A program made the position numbers and the translations under genes. Shown in pieces: positions 19,198-28,464 of a stretch of DNA of 64,000 bases; within the stretch, counting starts at the first letter, position 1, and each line of letters starts with the position of its first letter. Source of the DNA: Blastopirellula marina (GTDB lineage: Bacteria; Planctomycetota; Planctomycetia; Pirellulales; Pirellulaceae); the NCBI RefSeq assembly GCF_002967765.1, contig NZ_PUHY01000016.1:186001-250000 (forward strand). The letters run 5' to 3'. The notes beneath the pieces are model-generated. The model had not been told where the DNA came from. It saw only the letters and a list, made by a program, of their open reading frames with translations, and made no database searches.

Positions 19198-19536
19198 ATG
19201 TCGAACCCTAATTTTCAGAAGTGCCTCGAGGCCTGTATCGAGTGTGCCCGAGCTTGTGAGGCTTGTGCCGATGCGTGCCTGAGTGAAGATAACGTCGCAA
19301 TGATGGCCGAGTGCATTCGGACCGATCGTGACTGTGCCCAGTTGTGCTGGACGACCTCGGCCCTTTTGGCTCGTGATTCGGAGTTTAGCGGAGAGTTGTG
19401 TGCCGTCTGTGCGAAGGTATGCCAGGCCTGTGCTAACGAGTGCGCGAAGCATGATCATCAGCATTGCCAAAAGTGTGCCGAAGCATGCCGCCAATGCGCC
19501 GAAGCGTGCGGCAACATGAAGGCGGCAATGGTCTAA
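19198..19536 (+). CDS. Cys-rich four-helix-bundle copper-binding protein (Csp-like, DUF326)
   Basis: 112 residues with 19 cysteines, mostly as CxxxC or CxxC along helices (CLEACIECARACEACADAC, CAVCAKVCQACANEC, CQKCAEACRQCAEAC). This is the pattern of the copper-storage proteins Csp1/Csp3, whose four-helix bundles are lined with Cys thiolates that hold many Cu(I) ions. There is no signal peptide, so it is the cytosolic (Csp3-like) form. It also has His (HDHQH) near the open end of the bundle. GGAG lies at good spacing before the start. It stands alone; no copper pump or chaperone is next to it. Copper-dependent control is likely but no operator can be named. Confidence 0.92.
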   Translation: MSNPNFQKCLEACIECARACEACADACLSEDNVAMMAECIRTDRDCAQLCWTTSALLARDSEFSGELCAVCAKVCQACANECAKHDHQHCQKCAEACRQCAEACGNMKAAMV

Positions 19537-19569
19537 CGATTTCGCGTTTCGGCTTGCTTTTAGCATCAC

Positions 19570-19600
19570 CAAGCTGGTCCGTGGTCGGCCAGCTTGTTCT
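19570..19600 (+). terminator. Probable terminator of the copper-storage gene
   Basis: CAAGCTGG (19570-19577) pairs perfectly with CCAGCTTG (19589-19596) across an 11-base loop, followed by TTCTGTCT. It lies 34 bases after the stop. The T-run is weak. Confidence 0.45.
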
Positions 19601-19709
19601 GTCTCGCTCGTTAAATCTCTCTGGTCGATGCGCATTATCTACATGAACTATCGGCTACAATTGGGGTAGGTTTCTTGCTTACCTACACCAGATGGGAATG
19701 CTGTTCCCA

Positions 19710-19725
19710 CTCTCCCTCCTCCCCC
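19710..19725 (+). promoter_or_regulatory. Pyrimidine tract in 5' leader
   Basis: Sixteen uninterrupted pyrimidines, about 40 bases before ATG 19767. It belongs to the set of C/T-rich leaders before exported-protein genes. Confidence 0.45.
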
Positions 19726-19766
19726 ACTCGTCGCGATTTTCGTTCTCCCCTCGAAAGAGCCCGACC

Positions 19767-22700
19767 ATGCCACGCCTGTTGTTGTTTGCTTCTTGGTGCG
19801 TTGCCACGCTCCTGTTTTGCGTACCCGTTCACGCCGCGGATGGCATCCTGCCCCTAGGCGAAGATGGTCAGCCGTTGAATCTCGATTTCGAGAAGGGAAC
19901 GCTCGAAGACTGGACCCCCCAAGGGCCTGCGTTTGAGCAACAGCCGATCGAAGGGGACACAGTGCGGGCACGTCGCAGCGACATGCGTAGCAACCATCAA
20001 GGCAAGTTCTGGATTGGCGGCTACGAGAAGGTGCTCGATCAAGCAACGGGCACGCTCACATCGGCTCCGTTCGAGGTCACCAAACGTTTCGCCGCCTTCC
20101 TGCATAACGGTGGCTCGCACGAAGAAACCCGCGTCGAACTCATTGAAGTCGGCAGTGACAAGCCGTTCTATTCCACGGTCGGCAATAACAACGAAGGGAT
20201 GGACTTGACCGTCGTCGACCTGCGCAAGGTCGAAGGCAAAAAGATCTTCATTCGTTTGGTCGACATGCACAAAGGTGGCTGGGGACATTTGAACTTCGAC
20301 AACTTCCGTCTGTACGACAAAGCCCCCGCCAAGCCGAAGCCAGCCCGCATCGCCCTCACCCCTGATCAGTATCCGCATGCGGGTCTCTCGGCCGAAGAAG
20401 CCGCCGCCGCCATGCAGCTGCCAGAAGGGTTCCGCGTAACGGTCAGCGCCACCGAGCCGGAGGTGACCCAGCCGATTGCGATGGCGCTCGATGAAAAAGG
20501 ACGACTGTGGGTCTGCGAAGCATTCGAGTACCCCCAGCGGGCCAAAGAGGGAGAAGGCCGAGATCGCATTTTGATCTTCACCGACAAAGACGGTGACGGC
20601 AGGTTCGACGAACGCAAGGTCTTCTACGAAGGCTTGAACCTCGTCAGCGGTTTGGAAGTGGGTTACGGAGGCGTGTGGGTCGGTGCGGCTCCCTACCTTC
20701 AGTTCATACCCGATGCCAACGGCGACGACATCCCCGATGGCGAACCGCAAATCTTGCTCGACGGTTGGGGCTATCAAGATACGCACGAAACGCTGAACGC
20801 ATTCATCTGGGGACCCGATGGTTGGCTGTATGGCTGCCATGGTGTATTCACCCATTCGAACGTCGGTAAGCCGGGTGCTCCTGATTCGGAACGACAACGC
20901 ATCAACGCCGGCATTTGGCGATATCACCCGATTCGTCACGAGTTTGAAGTCTTCTGCCACGGAACCAGCAACCCCTGGGGTGTCGACTTCAACGACTACG
21001 GCCAGGCTTTCTGCACAGCGTGCGTGATTCCTCACCTCTATCACATGATTCAAGGTGCCCGCTACCAACGCCAAGCAGGTTCGCACTTCAATCAGTACAC
21101 GTACAACGATATCAAAACGATCGCTGATCACCTGCACTACCTCGGTTCGACACCCCACAGCGGCAACAACAAGTCGGACGAAGCGGGCGGCGGTCATGCT
21201 CACGCAGGAGCGATGATTTACTTGGGAGATGCCTGGCCCGATTCGTATCGCGACCAGCTATTCATGAACAACATTCATGGTCAGCGGTTGAATGTCGACA
21301 TCTTGCATGAAGAAGGTTCTGGCTACGTCGGCAGTCACGGCCCCGACTTCCTACTGACCGGCGACCGCGCCTCGCAGATCCTTAACATTCGTTACCTGCC
21401 TGACGGCAACGCTTATATGATCGATTGGTACGACATGCAAGCTTGCCATTCACGCGATGCCAACGTGCACGACCGCAGCAATGGCCGCGTCTACAAGATC
21501 AGCTATGGCGAGCCCCGCAACGTTCAGGTCGACCTGACAAAGTCGACCGACGAAGAACTCGCCCAGTACACGCTGCATAAGAACGATTGGTACGTTCGCC
21601 ACGCCCGGAAGGAACTCCAAAAAAGGGCTTCCGCCAGAAAGATCTCTGGCGCGGCGATTTCCAAACTGAGCGAAATCGCCAAGTCGAACCCCGATGCCAC
21701 GCGTCGATTGCGGGCTTACTGGGCACTGCACGTGATCGGTCAAACCACAGCCGAAACGACCGCCGCGATGCTGGCTGATGCCGAGCCGCACATCCGCGGC
21801 TGGGCATTCCAACTGGCCCTGGAACAAAACCACCAGCCGAGCGATTCGCTGTATCAATCGATGGTGAAACTGGCCAAGAACGATCCTTCACCGATCGTTC
21901 GTTTGTACCTCGCTTCGGCCGCCCAGCGAATGTCGCTCGACTCGCGTTGGGACTTGCTGACGGCACTCACCTCGCATGCGGAAGACGCCACCGACCACAA
22001 TTTACCTTTGATGTACTGGTACGCCGCCGAGCCGCTCGCCGATGCCTCGCCCGAACGTGCGTTGGCGTTGGGACTCTCGGCCAGCAAACAGATCCCGCTC
22101 CTTGGTCAGTACATGCTGCGGCGGATTGGCAGTGGCGATCCGAAGTCTTCGCTGGCCACGCTCGTCCGCGGCTTGTCCAACATCGACGAACCTCAAACTC
22201 AACTCACATTCCTGCAAGCCATGCGAACGGCCTTGGCTGGCCAGCGTAAAGTCGACATGCCAGAAGCCTGGCCGAAAGTTGGTGCCAAGCTGATTGGCAG
22301 CAACAATCAAGCGGTCTCGGTGGAAGCAACCGCCCTGGGTGTGACCTTCGGCGACGAAGCCGCCATGGCCAAGATGCGTCAGATGGCAACCAGCGGCCAG
22401 GTAGCGACCGGGCCACGAACGTCCGCAATTGAAGCCTTGCTGGGTGCCAACGATCCGAAGCTGCCTGCTACACTGCAGTCGCTGCTCGGGAACGCTGAGT
22501 TACGCGATTTGGCCCTGAAAGGCCTGGCTCAGTACGACGACGCCCAAACGCCAACAATCGTCCTGGCCAAATACAACGCGTTCCCACCGGGGAGTAAGCG
22601 TCTGGCAATGGCCACCCTTTGCTCGCGTCCAGAATATGCTCGCACGCTGCTCGCCGCAATTGAAAAGGGAGACGTGCCGACCAAGGACCTCACCGCCGAC

Positions 22701-23804
22701 TTGGTACGTCAGCTCTCGAATCTGGGAGACAAACAAATCGACGCTAAGCTGACCAACGTCTGGGGCTCGGTTCGCGAAACCCCAGAAGAAAAGGCTAAGC
22801 TGATCGAGCAGTATAAGAAGCTGGTCGGCCGGACCGATCTGCCCAAGCCCGACCTGGAGTTGGGACGAGCGATCTTCTCGAAGACCTGCCAGCGTTGTCA
22901 CTCGCTGTACGGGGCAGGCGCCCATGTCGGCCCAGACTTGACCGGCTCGAACCGAGCGAACCTCGATTACTTGCTGTCCAACATCGTCGATCCAAGTGCG
23001 GTGATGGCCAAAGAGTACCAGCCGTCGATCATTCTTCTCGATAGCGGCCGCGTGCTGACCGGTATCGTGCGGACGGAAGACGAGAAAACACTCACCCTGG
23101 AAACCGCCGAAGAGAAGCTGGTCCTACCGCAAGACGAAATCGACGATCGCAAGCTCAGCGAAAAATCGATGATGCCCGACGATCAACTTCGCCCGTTCAG
23201 CGAACATGACATCCGTAGCCTAGTCGCTTACCTGCAAGGCAAATCGCAGACCCCAATGCTGGCCACCAAAGAGAACGCCGTCGAACTGTTCAACGGCAAA
23301 GATCTGTCGGGCTGGAACGGGGACGAGACCTTATGGTCGGTGGAAGATGGGGAGATCGTTGGTTTCACGGAAAAGGGAATCGGTAAGAACGCCTTCCTGA
23401 TCAGTGACCTTTCGGCTGAAAACTTCCGCTTGACGCTGGAGATCAAGCTGGTCGACAACAAGGGGAACAGCGGGATCCAGTTCCGCAGCCAGCCCGAAAA
23501 AGGTGGCTCGGTCAAAGGTTACCAGGCTGATGCGGGTGCCGGTTGGTGGGGTAAGCTGTACGAAGAACATGGCCGCGCGTTGCTGTGGGACAAATCAGGC
23601 GAAGCCCACTTAAAGCCCGGCGAGTGGAACAAGTACGAAATCGTCGCCCACGGAGCCGACATCAAAACGTTCCTTAACGGCCAACCCTGCGTTGACCTAC
23701 ACGACGACAAGGGAGCCAAACGAGGTATTTTCGCCCTCCAACTACATTCCGGCGGCCCAACCGAGGTTCGCTTCCGCAACTTGAAGTTGGAAATCCTCGA
23801 CTAA
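19767..23804 (+). CDS. PVC-type heme-binding dehydrogenase with C-terminal 3-keto-disaccharide hydrolase domain
   Basis: About 1345 residues from ATG 19767, where a signal peptide begins (MPRLLLFASWCVATLLFCVP); the frame is open to 19692. Order: beta-sandwich-like region (about 25-190), beta-propeller of the membrane-bound dehydrogenase type (AMALDEKGRLWVCEAFEYPQ; AFIWGPDGWLYGCHGVFTHS), HEAT-like helical repeats (about 600-1010), cytochrome c domain with CQRCHS (Cys1041) and VGPDLTGSNR, then DUF1080 from about 1158 (VELFNGKDLSGWNGD; KGNSGIQFRSQPEKG). DUF1080 enzymes hydrolyse 3-keto glycosides. The fusion suggests oxidation of a sugar by the heme protein followed by cleavage, in one exported polypeptide. 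That coupling is inference. The gene at 23970 holds the same parts in another order. Confidence 0.92.
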   Translation: MPRLLLFASWCVATLLFCVPVHAADGILPLGEDGQPLNLDFEKGTLEDWTPQGPAFEQQPIEGDTVRARRSDMRSNHQGKFWIGGYEKVLDQATGTLTSAPFEVTKRFAAFLHNGGSHEETRVELIEVGSDKPFYSTVGNNNEGMDLTVVDLRKVEGKKIFIRLVDMHKGGWGHLNFDNFRLYDKAPAKPKPARIALTPDQYPHAGLSAEEAAAAMQLPEGFRVTVSATEPEVTQPIAMALDEKGRLWVCEAFEYPQRAKEGEGRDRILIFTDKDGDGRFDERKVFYEGLNLVSGLEVGYGGVWVGAAPYLQFIPDANGDDIPDGEPQILLDGWGYQDTHETLNAFIWGPDGWLYGCHGVFTHSNVGKPGAPDSERQRINAGIWRYHPIRHEFEVFCHGTSNPWGVDFNDYGQAFCTACVIPHLYHMIQGARYQRQAGSHFNQYTYNDIKTIADHLHYLGSTPHSGNNKSDEAGGGHAHAGAMIYLGDAWPDSYRDQLFMNNIHGQRLNVDILHEEGSGYVGSHGPDFLLTGDRASQILNIRYLPDGNAYMIDWYDMQACHSRDANVHDRSNGRVYKISYGEPRNVQVDLTKSTDEELAQYTLHKNDWYVRHARKELQKRASARKISGAAISKLSEIAKSNPDATRRLRAYWALHVIGQTTAETTAAMLADAEPHIRGWAFQLALEQNHQPSDSLYQSMVKLAKNDPSPIVRLYLASAAQRMSLDSRWDLLTALTSHAEDATDHNLPLMYWYAAEPLADASPERALALGLSASKQIPLLGQYMLRRIGSGDPKSSLATLVRGLSNIDEPQTQLTFLQAMRTALAGQRKVDMPEAWPKVGAKLIGSNNQAVSVEATALGVTFGDEAAMAKMRQMATSGQVATGPRTSAIEALLGANDPKLPATLQSLLGNAELRDLALKGLAQYDDAQTPTIVLAKYNAFPPGSKRLAMATLCSRPEYARTLLAAIEKGDVPTKDLTADLVRQLSNLGDKQIDAKLTNVWGSVRETPEEKAKLIEQYKKLVGRTDLPKPDLELGRAIFSKTCQRCHSLYGAGAHVGPDLTGSNRANLDYLLSNIVDPSAVMAKEYQPSIILLDSGRVLTGIVRTEDEKTLTLETAEEKLVLPQDEIDDRKLSEKSMMPDDQLRPFSEHDIRSLVAYLQGKSQTPMLATKENAVELFNGKDLSGWNGDETLWSVEDGEIVGFTEKGIGKNAFLISDLSAENFRLTLEIKLVDNKGNSGIQFRSQPEKGGSVKGYQADAGAGWWGKLYEEHGRALLWDKSGEAHLKPGEWNKYEIVAHGADIKTFLNGQPCVDLHDDKGAKRGIFALQLHSGGPTEVRFRNLKLEILD

Positions 23805-23887
23805 GGGACGATTCCACCACATTAAGTCGTCTTAAAAATTCGGTTCCCTACCTATCGGCAACGGACCAAAATCTAGGGTAAGATTGG

Positions 23888-23935
23888 AAGGGCTATTCGC
23901 GGGAATCCGTGAGTAGCCCTTGTTTCTGTATTTGG
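23888..23935 (+). terminator. Hairpin between the two DUF1080 fusion genes
   Basis: AAGGGCTATTC (23888-23898) pairs with GAGTAGCCCTT (23911-23921), 11 bp with one G-T pair, and the loop holds a further CGG/CCG. A T-rich stretch follows (23922-23934). It is probably a terminator of the upstream gene, or an element in the leader of the next one. Confidence 0.5.
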
Positions 23936-23944
23936 CCCACCCAG

Positions 23945-23963
23945 TCTTCCCTCCTTCCCCCTT
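23945..23963 (+). promoter_or_regulatory. Pyrimidine tract directly before a start codon
   Basis: Nineteen uninterrupted C/T bases ending six bases before ATG 23970. No Shine-Dalgarno sequence is present, so translation must start by another route or through the tract itself. Confidence 0.5.
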
Positions 23964-23969
23964 ACCGAT

Positions 23970-26900
23970 ATGCTTCGCACATTCATGGCCTCGTGCCTCA
24001 TTCTGGCGTGCAGTTTGCCCGCTTTTGCCGATGAAACTCGCTTCGAGATCTTGTTCAACGGCCAAGATCTTTCCGGTTGGAAAGGTGCCGATGGTTTCTG
24101 GAGCGTCGAGAACGGTTCGATCATTGGCGAGACGACCACCGAGAATCCCACCAAAGGCAACACGTTCCTGGTGTGGCAAGGGGGCGAAGTTGGTGACTTC
24201 GAGTTCCGTGGCAAAGTCCGGTTCCAAGGCAACAACTCTGGCGTTCAGTACCGTAGCGAAGCGGTCGACGCAGATGGCGTCGTGCTGAAAGGTTATCAGT
24301 GCGATCTGCATCCCAACCAAGACTACTTCGGCATGCTCTATGGCGAGAAGACCGGTCGCGGCATCATTGCCACACGCGGCCAGAAGCTCGTGATCGGCGC
24401 CGATGGCAAGAAGAAGGTTGATGGCAAAGTGGGTGACGGTGCCCAACTGGTGGATGACGAGTGGAATGACGTGCGGATTGTTGCCGTCGGCAATCGTTTG
24501 ATCCACCAAGTGAACGGCATCACCACCGTCGATATCACCGATAACAGCCCAGACGCTTTGACCAAGGGAAAGCTCGGTCTGCAATTGCACGCCGGCCCGC
24601 CGATGAAAGTCGAGTTCCGCAACGTACTGCTGCGAAAGTTGAGCGGCGAAGATGCCAAGGCGACCTTGACTCAAGCGATTGAAGATGGCCAGCCTAAAAC
24701 AACGACGACCAGCGGCGAGCCCACCGCCGTTGCTCCTGACTCTTCTGATAAATGGTTAACTTCGGCTCCCCTGCCGCAGTGGATCTGGTCGAACGATTCC
24801 CCTGATGGGCACAAGCTTTCGCTGCGCCGCAAATTCAACATCAACCAAAAGGTCAAATCGGCTCGCTTGTACGCGACCTGCGACAATAAGTTCACGTTGT
24901 TTCTTAACGGCAAGAAGATCGGCGGCAGCGGTGCCTGGGAAAAGCCGGCCGAGCTAGACGTGACTGGTGCCTTGCAAAATGGTGAAAACGTCTTGGCGGT
25001 GGCTGGCCAAAACGAAGGTGGCGTGGCCGCATTCGTGCTGAAGCTTGTCGCCACGCTTGAAGATGGCTCGCAGCTGACGATCGCGACCGATCCTAGTTGG
25101 AAGATCAGCGATAAGCCGACCAAGGGTTGGCAAACGGTTGCCTATGACGACGCGAAATGGGAGTCGCCGACCATCAAGGGCAAACTAGGGGATAGCCCTT
25201 GGGGCATTCCTAACTACACGTCGGCTCCGGCTGCCTCCGAGGCGAAAGACCCGCTCGATCCGAAGAATATTCTGACCGCCCCTGGTTTCACCGTCGACCA
25301 CATCTACACCGTTCCGAAATCGGAAGGAAGCTGGGTTTCGCTGACGACCGATCCGAAAGGCCGCTTCTACGCTTGCGACCAAGGGGGCGCCGGGCTCTAC
25401 CGTATTACCGTCCAAGATCCCAAGCCACCAATCGTCGAAAAGGTTTCCGTCGGCGAGTTGAAAGAAATTTCCGCCGCTCAAGGAATGGTCTGGGCATTCG
25501 ATAGTTTGTGGGTTCATCGTAACGGTGGTCACCTCTATCGTCTGACCGACACCAACGGCGACGACATGCTCGACAAGGTCGAAGAAATTCCTGGCGGCAC
25601 CGGCGGAGGCGAACATGGCAACCACGCCGTGATCGTCACCGAAGATGGCAAGAACCTTTACCTTGATGGCGGCAATCACGCCCCGCTGGGCAAGTTCGAG
25701 CGTTCCCGAGTTGTCAGCTGGGATGAAGACTTGCTATTGCCACGCATGTGGGACGCCAATGGTCACGCCCGAGGCAAGCTCGCGCCTGGCGGTTGGGTGA
25801 CGGAAGTCGACGTTGAGACGTACAACCAAACCGTCTACACGATCGGTTTCCGTAACGAGTACGACATCGCCCTGAACCGTTTCGGCGATATGTTCACCTT
25901 CGATGCCGATATGGAATGGGACCTTGGTTCGCCATGGTACCGTCCAACCCGCATTTGCCACGTGGCCAGTGGTGCTGACTACGGTTGGCGCAGTGGTTCG
26001 GGCAAGTGGCCTGCTTATTACGAAGACAGTGTTCCTCCGGTGGTCGACATCGGGCCTGGCTCGCCAACCGGTGTTGCTTCCGGCATTGGTACCAAGTTCC
26101 CAACGCGCTACCAGGATGCCATCTACGCCCTCGACTGGACGTTCGGCACGATCTACGCCATTCACATGACGCCGGAAGGTTCCAGCTACGTGGGCAAGGC
26201 CGAACCGTTCACGTACGGCTCGCCCCTCCCGGTGACCGATGCGATTGTCGGCCAAGATGGTGCGTTGTACTTCACCGTCGGTGGTCGCGGCGCCCAATCG
26301 GCCATGTTCCGGGTTCGCTACATCGGTGATGAATCACTCGATGCCCCTTCCGAAGTCGAACCGAAAGGAGCTGCGGCTCGCGAGACGCGCCGCTCGCTCG
26401 AGAAATTCCACGGCGTGAAGGATGCCGCTGCGGTTGCTGCCGCTTGGCCTTACCTTTCCAGTGAAGATCGCTTCCTGCGGAATGCGGCTCGTGTGGCGAT
26501 CGAAAGCCAACCCGTCGAAACGTGGGCCCAAAAAGCCTTGGACGAAACGAATCCGCAAGCACAAATCACCGCGGCAGTCGCTTTGGCTCGAACCGGTTCC
26601 GAAAACTATCGCGAACCGCTGTTGGCCAACCTCACCGCGATGGACATCGAGACGCTGACCAAGGGGCAAAAGTTGGGTCTGCTGCGTGCTTACGCGTTGA
26701 TCTTCATTCGCCTTGGCAAGCCGACTGAAATCGAACGCAACGAGGTAATCGCTCAGATCGATCCTCTGCTGCCAGCGGACGATGCCGATATCAACACCGA
26801 GTTGATTCGCGTGTTGACCTACTTGCAAGCGAAGGATGTTGTCTCGAAGACGATGGCCCTGATCGAGCAGCGTAGTACTCCCGAGATTCCGGATTGGTCG

Positions 26901-27722
26901 GAGCTCGCTTCCCGCAACGCCCGTTACGGTGGCACGGTCAACGCCCTGCTGACCAACCACCCACCGACGCGTGAACTGGGGTACGCATTCATCCTGCGAA
27001 ACATGCGCAGCGGCTGGACGCTCGAAGAACGTCGCGCTTACTTCACCTTCCTGAACGAAGCCGCGAAGAAGTCCGGCGGGTCAAGCTATCCTGGCTACCT
27101 GACACGGATTCGTGACGAAGCCCTTGGCAATTGCAGCGACGCCGAACGAAAGGCGCTGCAAGACATCACCGGCGAAGACTTCAACCCGGTACCAGACTTC
27201 GAGATCGCCGCGATTGAAGGTCCCGGTAAGGCGTATACCGTGGAACAAGCCATGGCGGCACTGCGTGGCGGGAAGCCTGACTTCGAACGAGGTCGCTCGC
27301 TTTACTTCAGTGCCACGTGTGGTAAGTGCCATCGTTTGGGTACGCTGGGCGGTAATATCGGGCCTGACTTGACCAGCATTCCTCACAAGTTCGACGAACG
27401 TTACGTGGTGGATGCGATCGTCAATCCAAGTGCTCACATTTCCGATCAGTACGGCAGTTCCATCGTCCTGCTAGACAGCGGCAAAGTGATTACCGGCCTT
27501 GTGGTGGAAGGAGACGAAGAAGAAGTCACCATCTATCCGATTGAACCCAATGCCGATCCGGTCAAGGTAACCAAGGGCGAAATCGAAGAGGTCCAAGCTT
27601 CGCCTGTCTCGCAGATGCCCAAGGATTTGCTCAACCCGCTGAACCCTAGTGAAATCCGCGATCTGGTGAACTACCTGATGTCGTCTGGCAACCCGAACGA
27701 CCGACGCTATCGCGGCCGATAA
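23970..27722 (+). CDS. N-terminal 3-keto-disaccharide hydrolase domain fused to PVC-type heme-binding dehydrogenase
   Basis: 1250 residues. Signal peptide (MLRTFMASCLILACSLPAFA), then DUF1080 at about 25-235 (ILFNGQDLSGWKGADGFW; GYQCDLHPNQDYFGMLYGE), a galactose-binding-like beta sandwich at about 265-390 (FTLFLNGKKIGGSGAWEKP), a beta-propeller at about 430-790 (GEHGNHAVIVTEDGKNLYLD; GFRNEYDIALNRFGDMFTFD), HEAT-like helices (about 800-1070) and a terminal cytochrome c domain with CGKCHR (Cys1117) and GPDLTSIP. The parts match the preceding protein, but DUF1080 is at the other end and a sugar-binding-like module is added. DUF1080 is known to act on 3-keto glycosides. The joint action of the two proteins outside the cytoplasm is inferred. 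Confidence 0.92.
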   Translation: MLRTFMASCLILACSLPAFADETRFEILFNGQDLSGWKGADGFWSVENGSIIGETTTENPTKGNTFLVWQGGEVGDFEFRGKVRFQGNNSGVQYRSEAVDADGVVLKGYQCDLHPNQDYFGMLYGEKTGRGIIATRGQKLVIGADGKKKVDGKVGDGAQLVDDEWNDVRIVAVGNRLIHQVNGITTVDITDNSPDALTKGKLGLQLHAGPPMKVEFRNVLLRKLSGEDAKATLTQAIEDGQPKTTTTSGEPTAVAPDSSDKWLTSAPLPQWIWSNDSPDGHKLSLRRKFNINQKVKSARLYATCDNKFTLFLNGKKIGGSGAWEKPAELDVTGALQNGENVLAVAGQNEGGVAAFVLKLVATLEDGSQLTIATDPSWKISDKPTKGWQTVAYDDAKWESPTIKGKLGDSPWGIPNYTSAPAASEAKDPLDPKNILTAPGFTVDHIYTVPKSEGSWVSLTTDPKGRFYACDQGGAGLYRITVQDPKPPIVEKVSVGELKEISAAQGMVWAFDSLWVHRNGGHLYRLTDTNGDDMLDKVEEIPGGTGGGEHGNHAVIVTEDGKNLYLDGGNHAPLGKFERSRVVSWDEDLLLPRMWDANGHARGKLAPGGWVTEVDVETYNQTVYTIGFRNEYDIALNRFGDMFTFDADMEWDLGSPWYRPTRICHVASGADYGWRSGSGKWPAYYEDSVPPVVDIGPGSPTGVASGIGTKFPTRYQDAIYALDWTFGTIYAIHMTPEGSSYVGKAEPFTYGSPLPVTDAIVGQDGALYFTVGGRGAQSAMFRVRYIGDESLDAPSEVEPKGAAARETRRSLEKFHGVKDAAAVAAAWPYLSSEDRFLRNAARVAIESQPVETWAQKALDETNPQAQITAAVALARTGSENYREPLLANLTAMDIETLTKGQKLGLLRAYALIFIRLGKPTEIERNEVIAQIDPLLPADDADINTELIRVLTYLQAKDVVSKTMALIEQRSTPEIPDWSELASRNARYGGTVNALLTNHPPTRELGYAFILRNMRSGWTLEERRAYFTFLNEAAKKSGGSSYPGYLTRIRDEALGNCSDAERKALQDITGEDFNPVPDFEIAAIEGPGKAYTVEQAMAALRGGKPDFERGRSLYFSATCGKCHRLGTLGGNIGPDLTSIPHKFDERYVVDAIVNPSAHISDQYGSSIVLLDSGKVITGLVVEGDEEEVTIYPIEPNADPVKVTKGEIEEVQASPVSQMPKDLLNPLNPSEIRDLVNYLMSSGNPNDRRYRGR

Positions 27723-27752
27723 CCGTCCGCGAATGTGTTACGAAACGACGCC

Positions 27753-27785
27753 ATGCCCACCCACCCGGTGGGCATGTGCATTTCG
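27753..27785 (+). terminator. Probable terminator after the DUF1080 fusion gene
   Basis: ATGCCCACC (27753-27761) pairs perfectly with GGTGGGCAT (27767-27775) around the loop CACCC, 31 bases after the stop. The following bases are only partly T-rich. Confidence 0.5.
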
Positions 27786-27816
27786 AACGAGCAGCATTAT
27801 TCCACGAAGTTGCCAT

Positions 27817-27832
27817 TGAAAAAGCTTTTTCA
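27817..27832. promoter_or_regulatory. Perfect 16-base palindrome upstream of ECF sigma gene
   Basis: TGAAAAAGCTTTTTCA reads the same on both strands. It lies 53 bases before the sigma-factor start. It could be an operator for a dimeric regulator or a DNA-bend site. Confidence 0.45.
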
Positions 27833-27885
27833 GATTTCGTGTCCAAAACGTACGCTAATGGCTCTTACTAAGGTGGAGACCCTTC

Positions 27886-28464
27886 ATGCCTAATCCTGAG
27901 CCAGAACAATCGCCCGACCAAAGCAGCCCTCCGGACATCGCGTCTGCCGAACTCGATGCGGAATTCGTGCGACTGTTCAGCCAGAATCAGCAGCGGATTT
28001 ACCTCTACCTGATGAGCCTGGTCAGCGATGCGAACATTGCCGACGACGTCTTTCAAGAAACCATGCTGGTCCTCTGGCGTGAGTTCCATAACTACCAACC
28101 TGGAACGAACTTTATGGCTTGGGCTTGCACCGTCGCTTTCAACCAAGTGCGCGCCTGGCGGAAGCGACAACAACGCGATCGCTTGCAGTTCTCCGATGAA
28201 TTCCTGGCCGCCGTTGCCGAGGAACTCGATGCCCAGGCCGACGTGCTCGATCAGCGGCATACGCTACTCAGTGATTGCCTTGCCCAGTTGCCGCAGCATC
28301 ATCGCCAACTCGTAGCGTATCGCTACACGGCTGGGCATGCGATCGATCAAATTGCTCAGCAGACCCAGCGCAGCATCGATGCAGTTTATCGCTTGCTCAG
28401 CCGAATTCGCAAAACGCTGCACGAATGTGTGAGCCGCAAGCTCGCCGCGGAGGATGCCCAATGA
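27886..28464 (+). CDS. ECF-type sigma factor (Rhodopirellula/Verrucomicrobium family)
   Basis: 192 residues. Region 2 is at about 25-95 (IYLYLMSLVSDANIADDVFQ; EFHNYQPGTNFMAWACTVAF) and region 4 at about 125-185 (LAQLPQHHRQLVAYRYTAGH; IDQIAQQTQRSIDAVYRLLS). Region 1.1 and region 3 are absent, as in ECF factors. AAGGTGGAG precedes the ATG. The stop overlaps the start of the FecR-type regulator (ATGA), so this is a coupled sigma/anti-sigma pair. A 16-base palindrome lies upstream. The target is likely its own operon, including the secreted protein at 29969. Confidence 0.92.
   Translation: MPNPEPEQSPDQSSPPDIASAELDAEFVRLFSQNQQRIYLYLMSLVSDANIADDVFQETMLVLWREFHNYQPGTNFMAWACTVAFNQVRAWRKRQQRDRLQFSDEFLAAVAEELDAQADVLDQRHTLLSDCLAQLPQHHRQLVAYRYTAGHAIDQIAQQTQRSIDAVYRLLSRIRKTLHECVSRKLAAEDAQ

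Noticed and set aside
19854-21203. Long minus-strand ORF of 449 codons
   Set aside because: It lies wholly inside the well-supported dehydrogenase gene on the plus strand; its product has no known motif and is a codon-bias shadow.
23832-24674. Minus-strand ORF of 280 codons
   Set aside because: Shadow of the DUF1080 domain coding region, in a mirror frame; no start signal or motif.
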